From Aphidius gifuensis (taxonomy: Eukaryota; Arthropoda; Insecta; Hymenoptera; Braconidae): a stretch of 64,000 bases of DNA. Within the stretch, counting starts at the first letter, position 1. Each line of letters begins with the position of its first letter. Below are positions 1-12,589 of the stretch, piece after piece. The notes beneath the pieces were generated by a model. The model had not been told where the DNA came from. It searched no databases and saw only the letters and a program-made list of their open reading frames with translations. Made by a program: the position numbers and the translations under genes. The DNA is taken from positions 20,926,154-20,990,153 of the forward strand of contig NC_057788.1 of NCBI RefSeq assembly GCF_014905175.1, in the 5' to 3' direction.

Positions 1-245
1 TTTTTTTTTTTTTATAAACAGTTTTTTTTTTTAATGAGTCTGTTGGGACATATTTTTATTTCCAGTATTATCTGAGTTTAAGAGTCAACAAGTAATTTTT
101 TTTTTTATTATTTTTTTTTTTTTCTTTTCTTAAAAATACTACTACGTGGATTTATTTTCATATATATTTTTTTTTATGCAGTATACTTGTAATAATTAGA
201 TATTTTTTTTTTTCTATATATAATAAAAATTTATAGAAATATTTT
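1..245. repeat. Duplicated T-rich segment, probable old 3' UTR
   Basis: This T-rich block contains a recognisable stretch (GGGACATATTTTTATKTCCAG, then TATCTGAGTTTAA) that recurs at about 16660-16860 and again at 16980-17120. It abuts the minus-strand coding fragment at 290-720, as the 17 kb copies abut a matching fragment at 17190-17420. I infer it is the 3' untranslated part of that minus-strand gene, carried along in the tandem duplications. No open frame is seen. Confidence 0.5.
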
Positions 246-289
246 TTTTGAAAAAAATTCATAGGTGGCAAGAGTCTGCCGTTGCTATA

Positions 290-720
290 TAATGTCTATG
301 TATTATAATTTCGATAGTCTGGACTGGATGATCCAATTAACGAATATATCTTGGTAGTTGAACGCTTCTTCATAAGTTGGTGGTAAAATTATTTCAGCAA
401 GATGAATTCCTGGCTGATGTTCTTGACGTCTTGATGCAATTTCTAATGTTCTATGCGAGACAAAAAAAGAAAAAAAAAGAACAATGAAACTTTATATTGA
501 TAGACAAAAATTTGTAGTTATTAAGTAATAATTTTACTCTAGCTTCAGCTCTTTCAGCTTTTCTTATTCTCAACAATACACATATAAATAATTCCATTGA
601 AACTAGCTGATATATTTTATCATTGTATCTTGAATCATTACCATCATATGACCAATCAGTATAATATGCTGTTGTCCATGACTAACTAGATACATTAGTT
701 GGACTTTGACAAATCAAATT
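290..720 (-). pseudogene. Fragment of a membrane protein gene with a PPxY motif
   Basis: Read on the minus strand, 540-690 gives an open stretch ending in a hydrophobic segment and a charged tail (MELFICVLLRIRKAERAEA). After an intron-like gap, 300-440 gives EHQPGIHLAEIILPPTYEEA. A second copy of the latter is at 17250-17370 (EHQPGIHPAEIIGPPTYEKA). PPxY motifs recruit WW-domain ubiquitin ligases in many membrane adaptors; that is general knowledge, not evidence for this protein. The exon phases do not join cleanly and the flanks are degenerate, so I call it a gene fragment. The family is not recognised. Confidence 0.45.
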
Positions 721-1623
721 TGATGTTATTGTTTTTCGGAACTCTTTGAATAATTATAAATTGATTTCAATTTATCACAATCACAATGTCATGGATTATC
801 ATGAAGTAATATTTTTTGTAAATGATTATTCAAAGAAAATATACATTTTCATAGATTTTCTAAAAAAATAATTTGAATATTTATTACATTATTTACCTGA
901 TAAATCAAGTTAATAATGGAATATTTAAAAAACTTTTATTTGTTTATTTAATTATTCTATTATTTTCTAAATTTAATGTTCTCAATGTTATTTGATAAAT
1001 TAAATAATCTCAAATTAATATTTTTTTAGAATAATAAGATGAGTGTAGATGAGTCGAACTATTTCTAAATGATTCATTCAACTATATCAAAATGTTAATT
1101 ATTTTTTTACTACAGCTATGTGATGGTTGATAATGATCGTTAATAAATCATTGGAATTGGTCACAACAGAAGTAACAAATTTTAGTTACCTAATTTGAAA
1201 AATACTTTTATAAATGAATATTTAACTAACTATTATCAATAAATTTATATAATTCTTAAAACCATTAATTGAATCTTATACGTTTATTGATTATTATTTA
1301 TTAATAACAAATTTAATTAAAATAAAACATATAAACTGATTGAAAATAATAATACAATCGATCAATACATGTCAGCTATGGTAAATCTAAAAAAAAATAA
1401 TTTAATAATATTATTAAATTTAAAAAATGATGAATCCTTATGTTTTTTATAAAAAAAATTTAAATAATTTGACTGTATCAAAATGTTAATTAATTTTTCA
1501 TTACAGTTTTGGAATGTGGCACTTATTTCATGTGAAAATATAAAAATGTAAAAAATAATCTAATTTTTTGAATAATAGATGTACGATTGTTGTAGTCAAA
1601 TAAAAATGCCTGATTATATTTTT

Positions 1624-1942
1624 ATTATAATTAAATGCAATTAAATGTACGATCGTTGTGGTCAAATGAAATTTCGTCATTATAAGTCTGTTCATGGTTT
1701 ACATGAATAATGTCGCGGCACTTTATGGCCGGTTTCTACTCATTAAGCTTATTATTTATGTAGTTTCATGCAATTTCATGTATTCCAATTTCCAATGCGT
1801 TCCAATGTATTCCATTCAATTCCATTGATTGAAAATTCTTCAAGTATATAACATCAATAAAAACATTGTAAACATTGCGAATACAACAACCAGAAACTTC
1901 ATAGATTAAAAAAACAAAATTGAAATTATATTTATTAATAAA
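1624..1942 (+). promoter_or_regulatory. Conserved upstream block of the tandem gene family
   Basis: About 300 bp upstream of each unit's start codon is shared between units. Constant parts are TTGTGGTCAAATRAAAATRC, then GAAAACTGTCGCGGCACTCT followed by CTGGCCGGTTTCT, often an ATATCAGCTGATTAT palindrome, and an AAAACAACAATAAAAACATT leader. Equivalent blocks precede the starts at 4952, 7161, 10111, 19147, 28566, 31395, 34241 and 40328. The GC-containing CTGTCGCGGCAC..CTGGCCGGTTTC box stands out in this AT-rich DNA and is a reasonable core-promoter or 5' UTR candidate. No canonical TATA box is assigned. Confidence 0.5.
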
Positions 1943-3563
1943 ATGGAACAATTTGATAAAAATCAGCTTGAGAAAACTGATCAACAGTTGTTTACTGACT
2001 CGTTCAATTTTTGTTGGGAACTCTTGAAAAGTAAAGATTATTATCTCTGTGAACGTGAAACCAATATATTTTCAAGGTTGTCATTGAATTATGGTCAAGA
2101 CATGTATGACGCCATGAAGATAATTATGAATAAAATTATAAAATCCAATGAACACAAAGTTGTAGTTGAAAAGTCAAAAGTTGGATCAATAAAAATTGTA
2201 ACAAAAGAAGCCACTCGTGACACAGGTTATGATGATAATTATGATCAATTGGATCAACAACAACAACAAAAACAAGTTGACCAAGTGAACATTGACATTG
2301 AAAACAGTCAAGACGAGATGATATCAAAAAAAAGAAAAATATCAGTTGATAAAATTCATTCCAAGAAGATACTCAAAAAAGGTATGTTTCAAATGACGTT
2401 AATAATTTTCTTAAATTGTAGTTTGATTCAATTTATTTTATTTTTTAGATAACAAAAAAAATAACTGTGATGATTCAAGTACTGCTAAAAATATACAAAC
2501 TCCTTCTTCGAATGAAAAAGAAAGTGTAACTAATGAAGATGAAATCTTGTCAATTACAGATGATTCAATTGATGTCGATAAAATAAATAAGTCGAGTGAT
2601 CACTCGATTGGACTAGAAAAAAAGTCAAATGAAATTTCCAATTCATTCAGTAATAATAATCAAAGTGGCTCGAATAAAGTCATTGAAAATGTTGATCCTA
2701 AAAAAAACACAAGAATTCGTACTGGATCACTTGCTCGTAAAAAATATAGTGTTTATACAGAAGAAGATGATGAACTAAGCTCTACCACAGACGAAAATGA
2801 CCTTGATGATGATGATGATATTATTGATGTTGATGATTATGATGATGATGATAATGATGATGATTATGATTATGATGATGATGATGATGATGATGATAAT
2901 AGCCTAAATCAACATAAAAATCTTGATAGTAAAATTAAAATAACGAGTGAAATTTCTTTTGAAGAAAAAACACGAGTAGTTAAATTGGCCAGCGAAAATC
3001 CAAGTTGGTCATTGAATATGTTAAAAGAACACAGTGGATGTAAAAATATTAAAACTCGCAGTCAAGTTGAAGTGTGGAAAAAACAGATTGAACGAGGAGG
3101 AACTCTTCGTCGGAAAATGAACTTGGTAAACAACTGGGTTATAAATAAGTGCATTGAAAAGCAAAAGAAAGGGAAAATAATTACAAATGAAAAAATTCAA
3201 ACATGGGGACTTGAAGCAAAAAAAATATTTAAACCTGTAAAATTTTCAGCCGCTAAGTCGTGGTTAACAGTTTTTAAAAAAAATTATGAAATTACTGGTA
3301 AAGCAGATGATTTAACAATTAATTGTAACATGCAAAAAAAAAAATCACTCTCTTTATCGACCACTCACGTTCCCTATGAAATAAAACTTAAAGTTGTTAA
3401 TCTTGCATATGAAAATCCCCATTGGAGTTTAGACATGTTAAGAGAACAAAGTGGTGTTAATCTTGAAAACATCACTCAACTCCGTTATTGGAAACAAACT
3501 GTTAGAGATTTTAATAAGAAAAAGGCCACTAATTTTTCCACTGGATCAACTGCTTCTAAATAA
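1943..3563 (+). CDS. Tandem family unit 1: CENP-B/Tc5-like HTH protein
   Basis: Two exons, 1943-2381 and 2449-3563, joined at a phase-1 intron (G|GTATGT...TTTTAG|AT); predicted 517 aa. The order is: conserved helical N-terminal domain (residues about 5-75: LFTDSFNFCWELLK, YYLCERE, LSLNYGQDMYDAMKIIM); Gln-rich linker; KKRKI basic stretch; long Asp tract; first module (RVVKLASENPSWSLNMLKE); a helix-turn-helix region (VNNWVINKCIEKQKKGKIIT...SWLTVFKKNYEITG) matching the spacing of the CENP-B/Tc5 DNA-binding domain; second module (KVVNLAYENPHWSLDMLRE). No DDE catalytic region follows. It is probably nuclear and DNA-binding (inference). The C-terminal half is nearly identical to the broken unit at 22041. 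The start is the ATG preceded by AATAAA, a position shared by all units. Confidence 0.8.
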
Positions 3564-3744
3564 TTTAATTCTATCGGTAAAATATAAAGATGAAGATAAA
3601 AATACAAGTTCAAGTGGAAACACATGCAAACGAGGGCCAATTTTAAGATTAAATATAAACTACGAAGCTGACATTGTTGGGAAATTAATTACTGACTCAT
3701 TATTTTTACTAGTTGATAATTATCATTGATCTATCATTGTACTT

Positions 3745-3925
3745 CATCACAACAAACGTAAAGTTGTAAATATTTTTTCAACGAAAATCCACATAGGGGT
3801 TTGAAAATGCTCAGAGAAGAAAGTGGCTGTAATAATCTTAAAACTATGAATCAACTTTACAATTGGAAAAAAATTGTTAAAAATCTTAAAAGAACCACTA
3901 GTTCTTCCACTGGATAAACTGTTTC
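3745..3925 (+). pseudogene. Degenerate extra copy of the C-terminal module
   Basis: Downstream of the stop of unit 1, a frameshifted copy of the 'NENPHWSL..LREESGCNNL..MNQLYNWKK' module is still readable. Matching relics follow other units at about 22735-22925 and 33175-33345, all in the same relative place. This suggests the ancestral gene ended with three modules, or that a module-sized segment was duplicated into the 3' flank before the units spread. Confidence 0.6.
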
Positions 3926-4376
3926 TAAAAATTTAATTCTACTTCAGTAAAATATAAAAATAAAAATACAAGTTCAAGTGAAGACAAAGGCAAACAAGGA
4001 GAAATTTAAGGATTAAATATCTAGAGCATTACGAAGCTGTTAATGTTTGAAAATTAATTACTCACTTATTATTTACACTGGCTGGATCGATCATTATCAA
4101 GTTGGTTTTTTTTCGTTCATGATTGTTGATTAATCATTGGATTCCATTACACAAATAAGTTACGGATTCTAGTTACCTAATTTCAAAGATATTTTTATAA
4201 ATAACTGTTTAACTTATTATTATTAATAAATTTATATAATTTTTAAAACAATTGTCTTGAATATTTTATTTTCAATAATAATACTCTCATTAATTATTAA
4301 TAACAAGTTTAATTAAAATAAAATATATAAAATGTTTGAAAATAATAACAATTAATATAATTAAACAACTCGGATA

Positions 4377-4515
4377 TTATTTTTAATTTAAGTATTGTGG
4401 TGTTGGACATTACGTACGATTTTTTGGATTTTCATCATTATCATTATCGTCATCGTCGTCGTGTCTTTAGAATTTAAAAAATTTTGATCAATAATCACAG
4501 CAACAGTAAGTCTAA
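4377..4515 (-). pseudogene. Relic of the last exon of the 43498-44441 gene
   Basis: On the minus strand this reads like the third exon of the acidic-tailed gene at 43498-44441: a pyrimidine/AG boundary, then a T-V-A-like stretch, IIDQ, LN, an Asp-rich microsatellite and a CPTPPYFN-like end. Here the frame is broken. Further copies lie at about 6632-6690 (truncated), 9570-9700, 12300-12415, 13290-13415, 15945-16030, 18590-18725, 21065-21195, 30695-30820, 33740-33802 and 42600-42680. Confidence 0.65.
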
Positions 4516-4951
4516 TAAACAAAATTATTAAAAAATCTAAAACATGATAAGTATAACTTGGTTTTTTTTATGAAAAAAATGTGAATATCTCAACTGTATC
4601 AAAATATGTTAATTTTTTTTTTATTATACAGTTATGAGATGAGGCATAAGTATTGGAAAATAATTGTTTGCAAAAAATTAAAAAACTTATTTCATGTAAA
4701 AATAAGAATTAAAAAAAAATAAATTAACTAATTTTTTGAATATTTAGATATCAATACAATTATTGTGGTCAAATGAAAATACGTAATTATACGTCTGTTT
4801 ATCGTTTTCATGGAAACTCTCTCTCTATATATCAGCTGATTATCAGTTCCAACCAGTTCCAACTTACAAGTGTTTTATTATTAAAAATCTTTCAAGTATC
4901 AAACAACAATAAGAAGCTACATAACTAATTCAAAATATATTCATTAATAAA

Positions 4952-6587
4952 ATGGCACAATTTGATAAACATCAGCTTGAGACAACTAATCAAGAATTGT
5001 TTACTGATTCATTTAATTTTTGTTGGGAACTTTTGAAAAGTAAAGAATATTATCTCAGTGAACGAGAGCCCAATATATTTTCAAAGTTGTCATTGAATTA
5101 TGGTCAAGACATGTATGATGCTATGAAGATAATTATGGACAAAATCATAAAATCCAATGAACACCAAGTTACAGTTGAGAAATCAAAAGTTAAATCAATA
5201 AAAATTGTTACAACAGAAGCCACTCGTAATTCAGGTTATGATGATAATTGTGATCAATTGGATCAACAACAACATGTTGACAAAGTTCATAATCAAGACA
5301 ACATGATATCAAAAAAAAGAAAAAAATCTATTGATGAAATTCATTCCAAGAAGATGTTCAAAGCAGGTATGTTTTAAATAATGTCAAGATTTTTATTAAA
5401 TTGTCATTTGATTCAATTTATTTTATTTTTCAGATTACAAAAAAAATATCTGTGATGATTCAAGTAATGATGAAAATATACACATTGCTTCTAATAGGAA
5501 CTCAATTACAAAATTACATATGGATGATTCTATTGAAAAGGAAGAAGAGTTATTTATGAATGAAAGTATAACCATCAAGGATGAAATTTTGTCAAGTACA
5601 GATGATTTAATTGATGTCGATAATATGAATAACTCGAATGATCACTCAATAGGACGAGTCATTGAAAATGTTGATCATCAAAATAACACAAGAATTCGTA
5701 CTAGATTACTTGTTCCTAAAAAATATAGTTTTTGTACAGAAAATAACGATGAACTAAGCTCTACCTCAGACAAAAATGACCTTGATAAAAATGATATTGA
5801 TGATGATCATTTTAATGACGTTGGTGATAATAGCCTAAATCAAAATGAAAATCTTGAAGATAAAATTAAGGCTTATGATGCAATTTCTTTTGAAGAAAAA
5901 ACACGTGTAGTTGAATTGGCACGGGAACATCCAAATTGGTCATTAGATTTGTTAAGAGAACACAGTGGATGTAAAAATATTAGAGACCGGTGTCAAATTA
6001 AAGTGTGGAAAAATCAGATTGAACGAGGAGGATCTTATCGTGAAAAAATGATTTATGTAAATAACTGGATCATAAATAAGTGCATTGAGAACCAAAAAAA
6101 AGGAGAAATAATTACAAATGAAAATATTAAAACATGGGCACTTGAAGCAAAAAAAATATTTAAACCTGTAAATTTTTCAGCAAGTATCAGCTGGTTATCA
6201 AAGTTAAAAAAAAACTATGAAATTACGGGTAAACCAGATAATTTAAAAATTAATTGTAACTTCAAAAAAAAAAAATCATTTTCATACTCAAGAGTTCCTC
6301 ATAATATAAAAGTTAAAGTTGTTAGTCTTGCAAATAAAAATCCACATTGGAGTTTGGAAATGCTCAGAGAAAAAAGTGGTTGTAATAATCTTGAAACTAT
6401 GAATCAGCTCTACTACTGGAATCACGCTGTTAATGATTTTGATAAGAAAAAGGCCACTGGATCAAAAGTTCCTGAAAAATTTAATTCTTCTTCAGTAAGA
6501 TATCAAGATAATGATGAAGATAAAGATACAAGTTTAAGGAAAGACAGATTCAACAGAGCTCAAATTTGGAGACTAAATACGAACTAA
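4952..6587 (+). CDS. Tandem family unit 2: CENP-B/Tc5-like HTH protein
   Basis: Exons 4952-5366 and 5434-6587 (phase-1 intron of 67 bp), 522 aa. It has the same domain order as unit 1. The Gln linker is short and the acidic region is broken up rather than a long Asp run. The HTH core reads VNNWIINKCIENQKKGEIIT...SWLSKLKKNYEITG. The C-terminal tail is longer than in unit 1 (GSKVPEKFNSSSVRYQDN...), a tail shared with the unit at 19147. It is one of the few units with no disabling change, so a working copy is likely. Confidence 0.8.
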
Positions 6588-6631
6588 GAAGCTGATAATG
6601 TTGAAAACCTAATGACTCACTAATTATTTTT

Positions 6632-6690
6632 ACGTCGTGTCTTTAGTATTTGAAAAATTTTGATCAATAATTTCAGCAACAGTAAATCTA
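6632..6690 (-). pseudogene. Short last-exon relic
   Basis: Only the exon start survives (ATTTACTGTTGCTGAAATTA on the minus strand, then IIDQ and a TLKDTT-like tail). It is fused almost directly to the 3' flank of unit 2, so a deletion removed the usual spacer. Confidence 0.5.
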
Positions 6691-7160
6691 ATAAACAAAA
6701 TTATTCATAAATCTAAAAAATGATAGGTATAACTTGGTTTTTTATGAAAAAAATGTACCAAACTGTATCAAAATATTTTGATTATTTTTTTATTACTGGT
6801 ATGTGATGTGGCATAAATATTTGAAAAATAATTGCAGGAATGTAAAAAACTTGCTTCATGTGAAATTAAAAATATAAAAAAAATATAATCGAATTTTTCA
6901 AATAATTAAATGTATAATTGTCGTGGTCGAATAAAAATACCTATATTTATTATTTATATCTGTGTTTATGGTTTTGTTTACATGAAAACTGTCGCTACAT
7001 TCTCTGGCCGGTTTCCCCTTATTAATTCCATGTGTTTCATTATTAATTAATAATTATCCTTCAAGTATATAATAATAATGAAAAAATTGTAATCATTGAA
7101 AATACAACAATCAAAAACTGCATAACTTCAAAAACGAGTTTAAAATATAACGTCAATAAG

Positions 7161-8740
7161 ATAGAACAAATTAAAAAACATCAGTTTAAAGAGATTGATC
7201 AACAATTGTTTACTGACTCATTTAATGCTTGTTGGGAACTTTTAAAAAAAAAGAATATTATCTCAGTGAACGTGAGATCAATATATGTTCAACGTTGTCA
7301 TTAAATTATGGTCATGACATGTATGACGCCATGAAGATAATTATGAATAAACTTATAAAATCCAATGAACACAAAGTTGTAGTTGAAAAGTCAAAAGTTG
7401 GATCAATAAAAATTGTAACAGCAGAAGCCACTCGTGACTCAGGTTATGATAATAATTATGATCAACCAAATCAACAACAACAACAGCAAGTTGACAGAGT
7501 GAACATTGATATTAACAACAGTTTAAACAAGATGATATCTAAAAAAAGAAAAATATCAGTTGATGAAATTCATTCTAAGAAAACAGGTATATTTTGAATG
7601 TCTATAAGATTTTTGTTAAATATTGTAATTTGATTTAATTCATTTTATTTTTCAGATACAAAAAAAAATAACTGTGATGATTCAAGTAATGCTAAAAATA
7701 TACAAATTACTTCTTCAAATGAAAACTCAATTGAAAAATTACATATGATTGATTTTATTGAAAAGGAAGAATTATTTACAGGACAAAATATAACCATTAA
7801 AGATGAAATGTTGCCAGTTACAGATGATTCCATTAATGTTGATGAAATGAATAACTCGGATGATCACTCAATGGGACCAGTAATAAAGTCAAATGGAATT
7901 TCCAATTTATTTAATGGTAATAATCAAAGTTGCTCGAATAAAGTCATTGACAATGTTGATCATCAAAAAAACACAAGAATTAGTACTGGATCACTTGCTC
8001 ATAAAGAATATAGTGTTTATACAGAAGAAGATGATAAACTAAGCTCTACTACAGACAATAATCATTTTGATGATGATGTGAATTGCCTAAATCAAAATGA
8101 AAATCTTGAAGATAAAATTAAAGTAATTGACGGTATCTCTTTCGAAGAAAAAACACGTGTAATTAAATTGGCAATAGAAAATCCGAATTGGTCATTAGAC
8201 TCGTTGAGAGAACACAGTGGATGTAAAAATGTTAGAGACCGTCGTCAAGTTGAAGGGTGGAAAAAACAGATTGAACAAGGAGGATCACTCCGTGAAAAAA
8301 TGAATTGTGTAAATAACTGGGTTATAAATAAGTGCATTGAGAAGCAGAAAAAAGGAGAAATGATTACAAATGAAAAAATTCAAACATGGGGACTTGAAGC
8401 AAAAATAATATTTAACCCTATAAAATTTTCAGCAGGTCGTCACTGGTTAACAATGTTCAAAAAAAACTATGAAATAACTGGTAAACCAAATAATCTAAAA
8501 ATTGATTGTAATTCTTCTAGAAAAGAATCATTTACTTTCTCGAAAATTTTCGTTCCCCATGAAATAAAAGTTAAAATTGTTAATCTTGCAAACGAAAATC
8601 CTCATTGGAATTTAAAAATGCTAAGAGAGCAAAGTGGTTGTAATAATCTTGAAACTATGAATCAACTTTACCGTTGGAAAAGAATTGTTAGCAATTTAAA
8701 TAAAAAAAGAGCTACTTGTCTTTCCACTCAAAAAATTTAA
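7161..8740 (+). pseudogene. Tandem family unit 3: start lost and frameshifted
   Basis: The normal start codon is ATA (7161) instead of ATG. The A-run near 7244 is one base short compared with the intact unit at 40328, shifting exon 1 out of frame. After that the sequence is clean: exon 1 ends at 7586, though its last codons before the donor are deleted (KKTG rather than KKMFKAG). Exon 2 runs 7666-8740 with the Asp region much reduced, and both modules and the HTH region are uninterrupted. The intact 3' part suggests recent loss, or use of a downstream start to make a shorter protein lacking the N-terminal domain. Confidence 0.65.
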
Positions 8741-8814
8741 TTCGACTTTAGTACAATACGAATATAATATCATATGATGAAGATAAAAATACAAGTTCAA
8801 GTGGAGACATAAGT

Positions 8815-11270
8815 GATAAATTAATTAAAATTTTATATTTTGAAAATATATTATCTGGTAGAGATCTTATTAAATTTTTTGATAATATTGCTTTGTGTTG
8901 ATGATAAAAAAATAATAAAGACCAGGTCTATCTAAATTACAACGTGATGCATCAAGTTTTTTTAATTTATCATGTCTCAAACAAATGCGTTCCCAATGAA
9001 ATAAAAGTCAAAATTGTTAATCTTGCGAATGAAAATCCCCATTGGAGTTTAGACATGTTAAGCAAACAAAGTGGTTTTAATTTTAAAAACATCAATCAAC
9101 TCTACTATTGGAAACAAGCTGTTAAAGATTTTAATAAGAAAAAGACCACTAGTTTCTCTTCTGGATCAACTGTTTATAAACAATTTAATTCTACATCAGT
9201 CTAATATAAAGATGAAGATTGATTTGAAGACAAACTTGAAGATCAAATACAAACTACGAAGTTGATAATGTTGGAGAATCAATTACTCACTAATTATTTT
9301 TACTGGTTGATAATTATTGTCGATCAATCATTGGACTTTATCACAACAAAAGTAACAAATTCTTCTATAATAATTAATAATTAATAATTAATCACTACAT
9401 TCTAATTCATTATTAATAATTTATGAATACTTAATATATTCTTAATTATTGAAATAATCTTAATTAATAGATTCTTCTATATTTATTGATGATAACACGT
9501 TTAATTAGAATAGAATACATGAACTGTCTGAAAATAAAAATAATTAATGTAATAAACAACTTGATTATTTTTACTTCAAGTATGGTAAAGTTGGACATTT
9601 ACGATATCATCATGCATCATCATCATCGTCGTCATTATTATCCTTATTATTTTATGTTGTATTTAAAATATTTTGATCAATAATTTCAGCCACAGTAAAT
9701 CCAAAAAAAACCAACTTATTATTAAATTAAAACAATGATAAAAATATCTTGGTTTTTAATAAAAAAATTATAAATACCTCAACTGTCTAGTTGTCTACAA
9801 AAATGTAAAAAACTTACTTCATGTGAAAATAAAAAAATAAAAAATAATATTCTAATTTTTTGAATAAATTTAAATGTACAATTGTTGTGGTCAAATGAGA
9901 ATGCGTAATTATAAGTTTGTTCATGGTTTACATGAAAACTGTCGCGACACTCTCTGGCTGGTTTCTCCATATCAGCTGATTATTAGTTACAACTTTCAAG
10001 TGTTTTATTATTATAAATTTTTCAAGTATAAAACAACAATAAAAACATTGTAAACATTGCGAATACAACAATCGAAAACTACATAGACTGAAATTATATT
10101 CAGTAATAAGATGGCACAATTTAATAAACATAAGCTTGATAAAACTAATCAACAATTGTTTACTGACTCATTTAATTTTTGTTGGCAACTTTTGAAAAGA
10201 AAAGAATATTATCTTAGTGAACGTGAGACCGAAATATTTTCAAAGATGTCATTAAATTATGGTCATGACATGTATGATGCCATGAAGATAATTATGAACA
10301 AAATTATAAAATCCAATGAACACAAAGCTGCAGTCGAAAAATCAAAAGGTGACTCAATAAAAAGTGTAACAGCAGAAGCCACTTGTCACTCAGGTTATGA
10401 TGATAATTCTGATCAATTAGATCAACAACAACAACAACAACAAAAACAACAACTTGACAAAGTGAACATTGACATTAACAACAGTCAAGACAACATGATA
10501 TCAAAAAAAAAAAAAATATCAGTTGGTGGAATTCATTCCAAGAAGATGTTTAAAGCAGGTATATTAAAAATGATGTTAATATTTTCATTAAATTGTATCT
10601 TTACTCAATTTATTTTATTTTTTAGATAACAAAAAAAATAAGTGTGATGATTCAAGTAATGCTAAAAATATACAAATTACTTCTTCAAATGAAAACTCAG
10701 TTGACGAATTACATATGGTTGATTTTATTGAAAAGGAAGAAGAATCATTTACAGAACAAAGTATAACCATTAAAGATGAAATGTTGCCAGTTACAGATGA
10801 TTCAATTGATGTTGATGAAATGAATAACTCGAATGATCACTCAATAGGACCAGTAATAAAGTCAAATGGAATTTCCAATTTATTTAATGGTAATAATCAA
10901 AGTTGCTCGAATAAAGTCATTGACAATGTTGATCATCGAAAAAACACAAGAATTAGTACTGGATCACTTGCTCGTAAAAAATATAGTGTTTATACAGAAG
11001 AAGATGATGAACTAAGCTCTACCGCAGACGAAAATTATCTCGATGCTGGTGATGATGATGATTATGATGATGATGATAATGATGATAATAATAACTTAAA
11101 TCAAAATGAAAGTCTTGGAGATAAAATTAAAGTAAGTGATGAAATTTCTTCTAACGAAAGAGCACGTGTAATTAAATTGGCATTAGAAAATCCAACTTGG
11201 TCATTAAATATGTTAAAAGAACGAAGTGGATGTAAAATTATCAGAAAACGCTCTCAACTTGAACGTTGGA
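8815..11270. repeat. Segmental duplication, copy A (partner 17853-20320)
   Basis: From a short non-family segment (8815-8990), through a C-terminal module fragment, a last-exon relic, the upstream block and exon 1, into the middle of exon 2, this stretch is nearly identical to 17853-20320. Differences are scattered substitutions and small indels. Identity drops around the start of exon 2, where each copy resembles other units, so the tract is a mosaic. Confidence 0.7.
8985..9204 (+). pseudogene. C-terminal module fragment
   Basis: In-frame remnant reading VPNEIKVKIVNLANENPHWS, then LDMLSKQSG and QLYYWKQAV. It has no upstream exon and is joined to unrelated sequence at its left edge. It most resembles the C-terminus of the unit at 31395 and is repeated at 18035-18245. 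Confidence 0.65.
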
Positions 11271-11740
11271 AAAAACAGATTGAACAAGGAGGATCTCGTC
11301 GTGAAAAAAATAACTTTGTAAATAACTGGGTTATAAATAAGTGCATTGAAAACCAAAAGAAAGGAGAAATAGTTACAAATAGAAAAATTCAAACATGGGG
11401 ACTTGAAGCAAAAAAAATATGTAATTATATAAAATTTTCAGCAAGTCACGGTTGGTTAGCAATTCTAAAAAAAAATTACGAAATTACTGGTAAACCAAAT
11501 AATCTAAAAATCAATTGTAACTTGCAAAAAAAAAAGTCATTTTCATACTCAAGAGTTTACGTTCCCCATGAAATGAAAGTTAAAGTTGTTAATCTTGCAA
11601 ATGAAAATCCACATTGGAGTTTGGAAATGCTGAGAAAACAAAGTGGTTGTAATAATCTTGAAAACATTTGTCAACTTTACAATTGGAAACAAGTTGTTAG
11701 TAAATTCAATAAAAAAAGAGCCACTAGAAATACTTGGTGA
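10111..11740 (+). CDS. Tandem family unit 4: CENP-B/Tc5-like HTH protein
   Basis: Exons 10111-10558 and 10626-11740, phase-1 intron, 520 aa. Exon 1 is almost identical to the unit at 19147 except for the length of the Gln run and a few residues. It contains a Lys-rich stretch (SKKKKISVG), a mixed Asp/Asn tract, first module (RVIKLALENPTWSLNMLKE), HTH (VNNWVINKCIENQKKGEIVT...GWLAILKKNYEITG) and second module (KVVNLANENPHWSLEMLRK). The tail is cut short (RATRNTW) relative to its near-twin. It is a probable working copy. Confidence 0.8.
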
Positions 11741-12589
11741 ATTTCCATTGCCTTTCCACTAAAAAAAATTGAAAATTTAAAAATTCAATTCTATTCCAGT
11801 AAAATATAAAGATGATGAAGATTAAAATGCAAGTTCAAGTGGAAACAGAGTCAAAAGAGGGCGAATTTAAAGATTAAATACGAAGCTGATTATTGTGGGA
11901 AATTAATTACTCACCAAGTATTTCTACTGGCTGGATCAATCATTATCAAGTTATTTTTTCTTTTTTTTTTTTGTCAATGATCGTCGATCAATCATTTGAG
12001 TTTATCACAACAAAAGAAACGAATTTTAGTTATTTAATTTTTGAGATACTTTCATAAATAAAAGTTCAGTTAAATATTATTAATAAATTTATATAATTTT
12101 TTGAAACAATCGTCTTGAACATTCAATTTTCATATGTATTCTTTACTATGCATTAATTATTATACCCTTATCAATTATTAATAAGTAAGTAATTAATAAT
12201 AACACATTTAATTAAAATAAAATATATAAAGTTTTTGAAGATAATAAATTATTATTATCCATTATTATTATTATATAATATATAACAACAATTAATATAA
12301 GTAACAACTCGGATATTATTTTTAATTTAAGTATTGTGGTGTTGGACATATACAATTTTCTTAATATTGTCATCAATCATCATCATCGTCATCTTGAGTC
12401 ACAGTTAATTTAAAACACAAAAATATTATTCAATTTGAGATATGTGATTTAGCATTAATATTGAGAAATTATTGTCTGCGAAAATGTAAAAAAATTTTCT
12501 TTTATGTGAAAATAAAAATATGAAAAAAAATAATTTTATATTTTAAATAATTAAATGTACAATTGTTGTGGTCAAATAAAAATGCCTAT

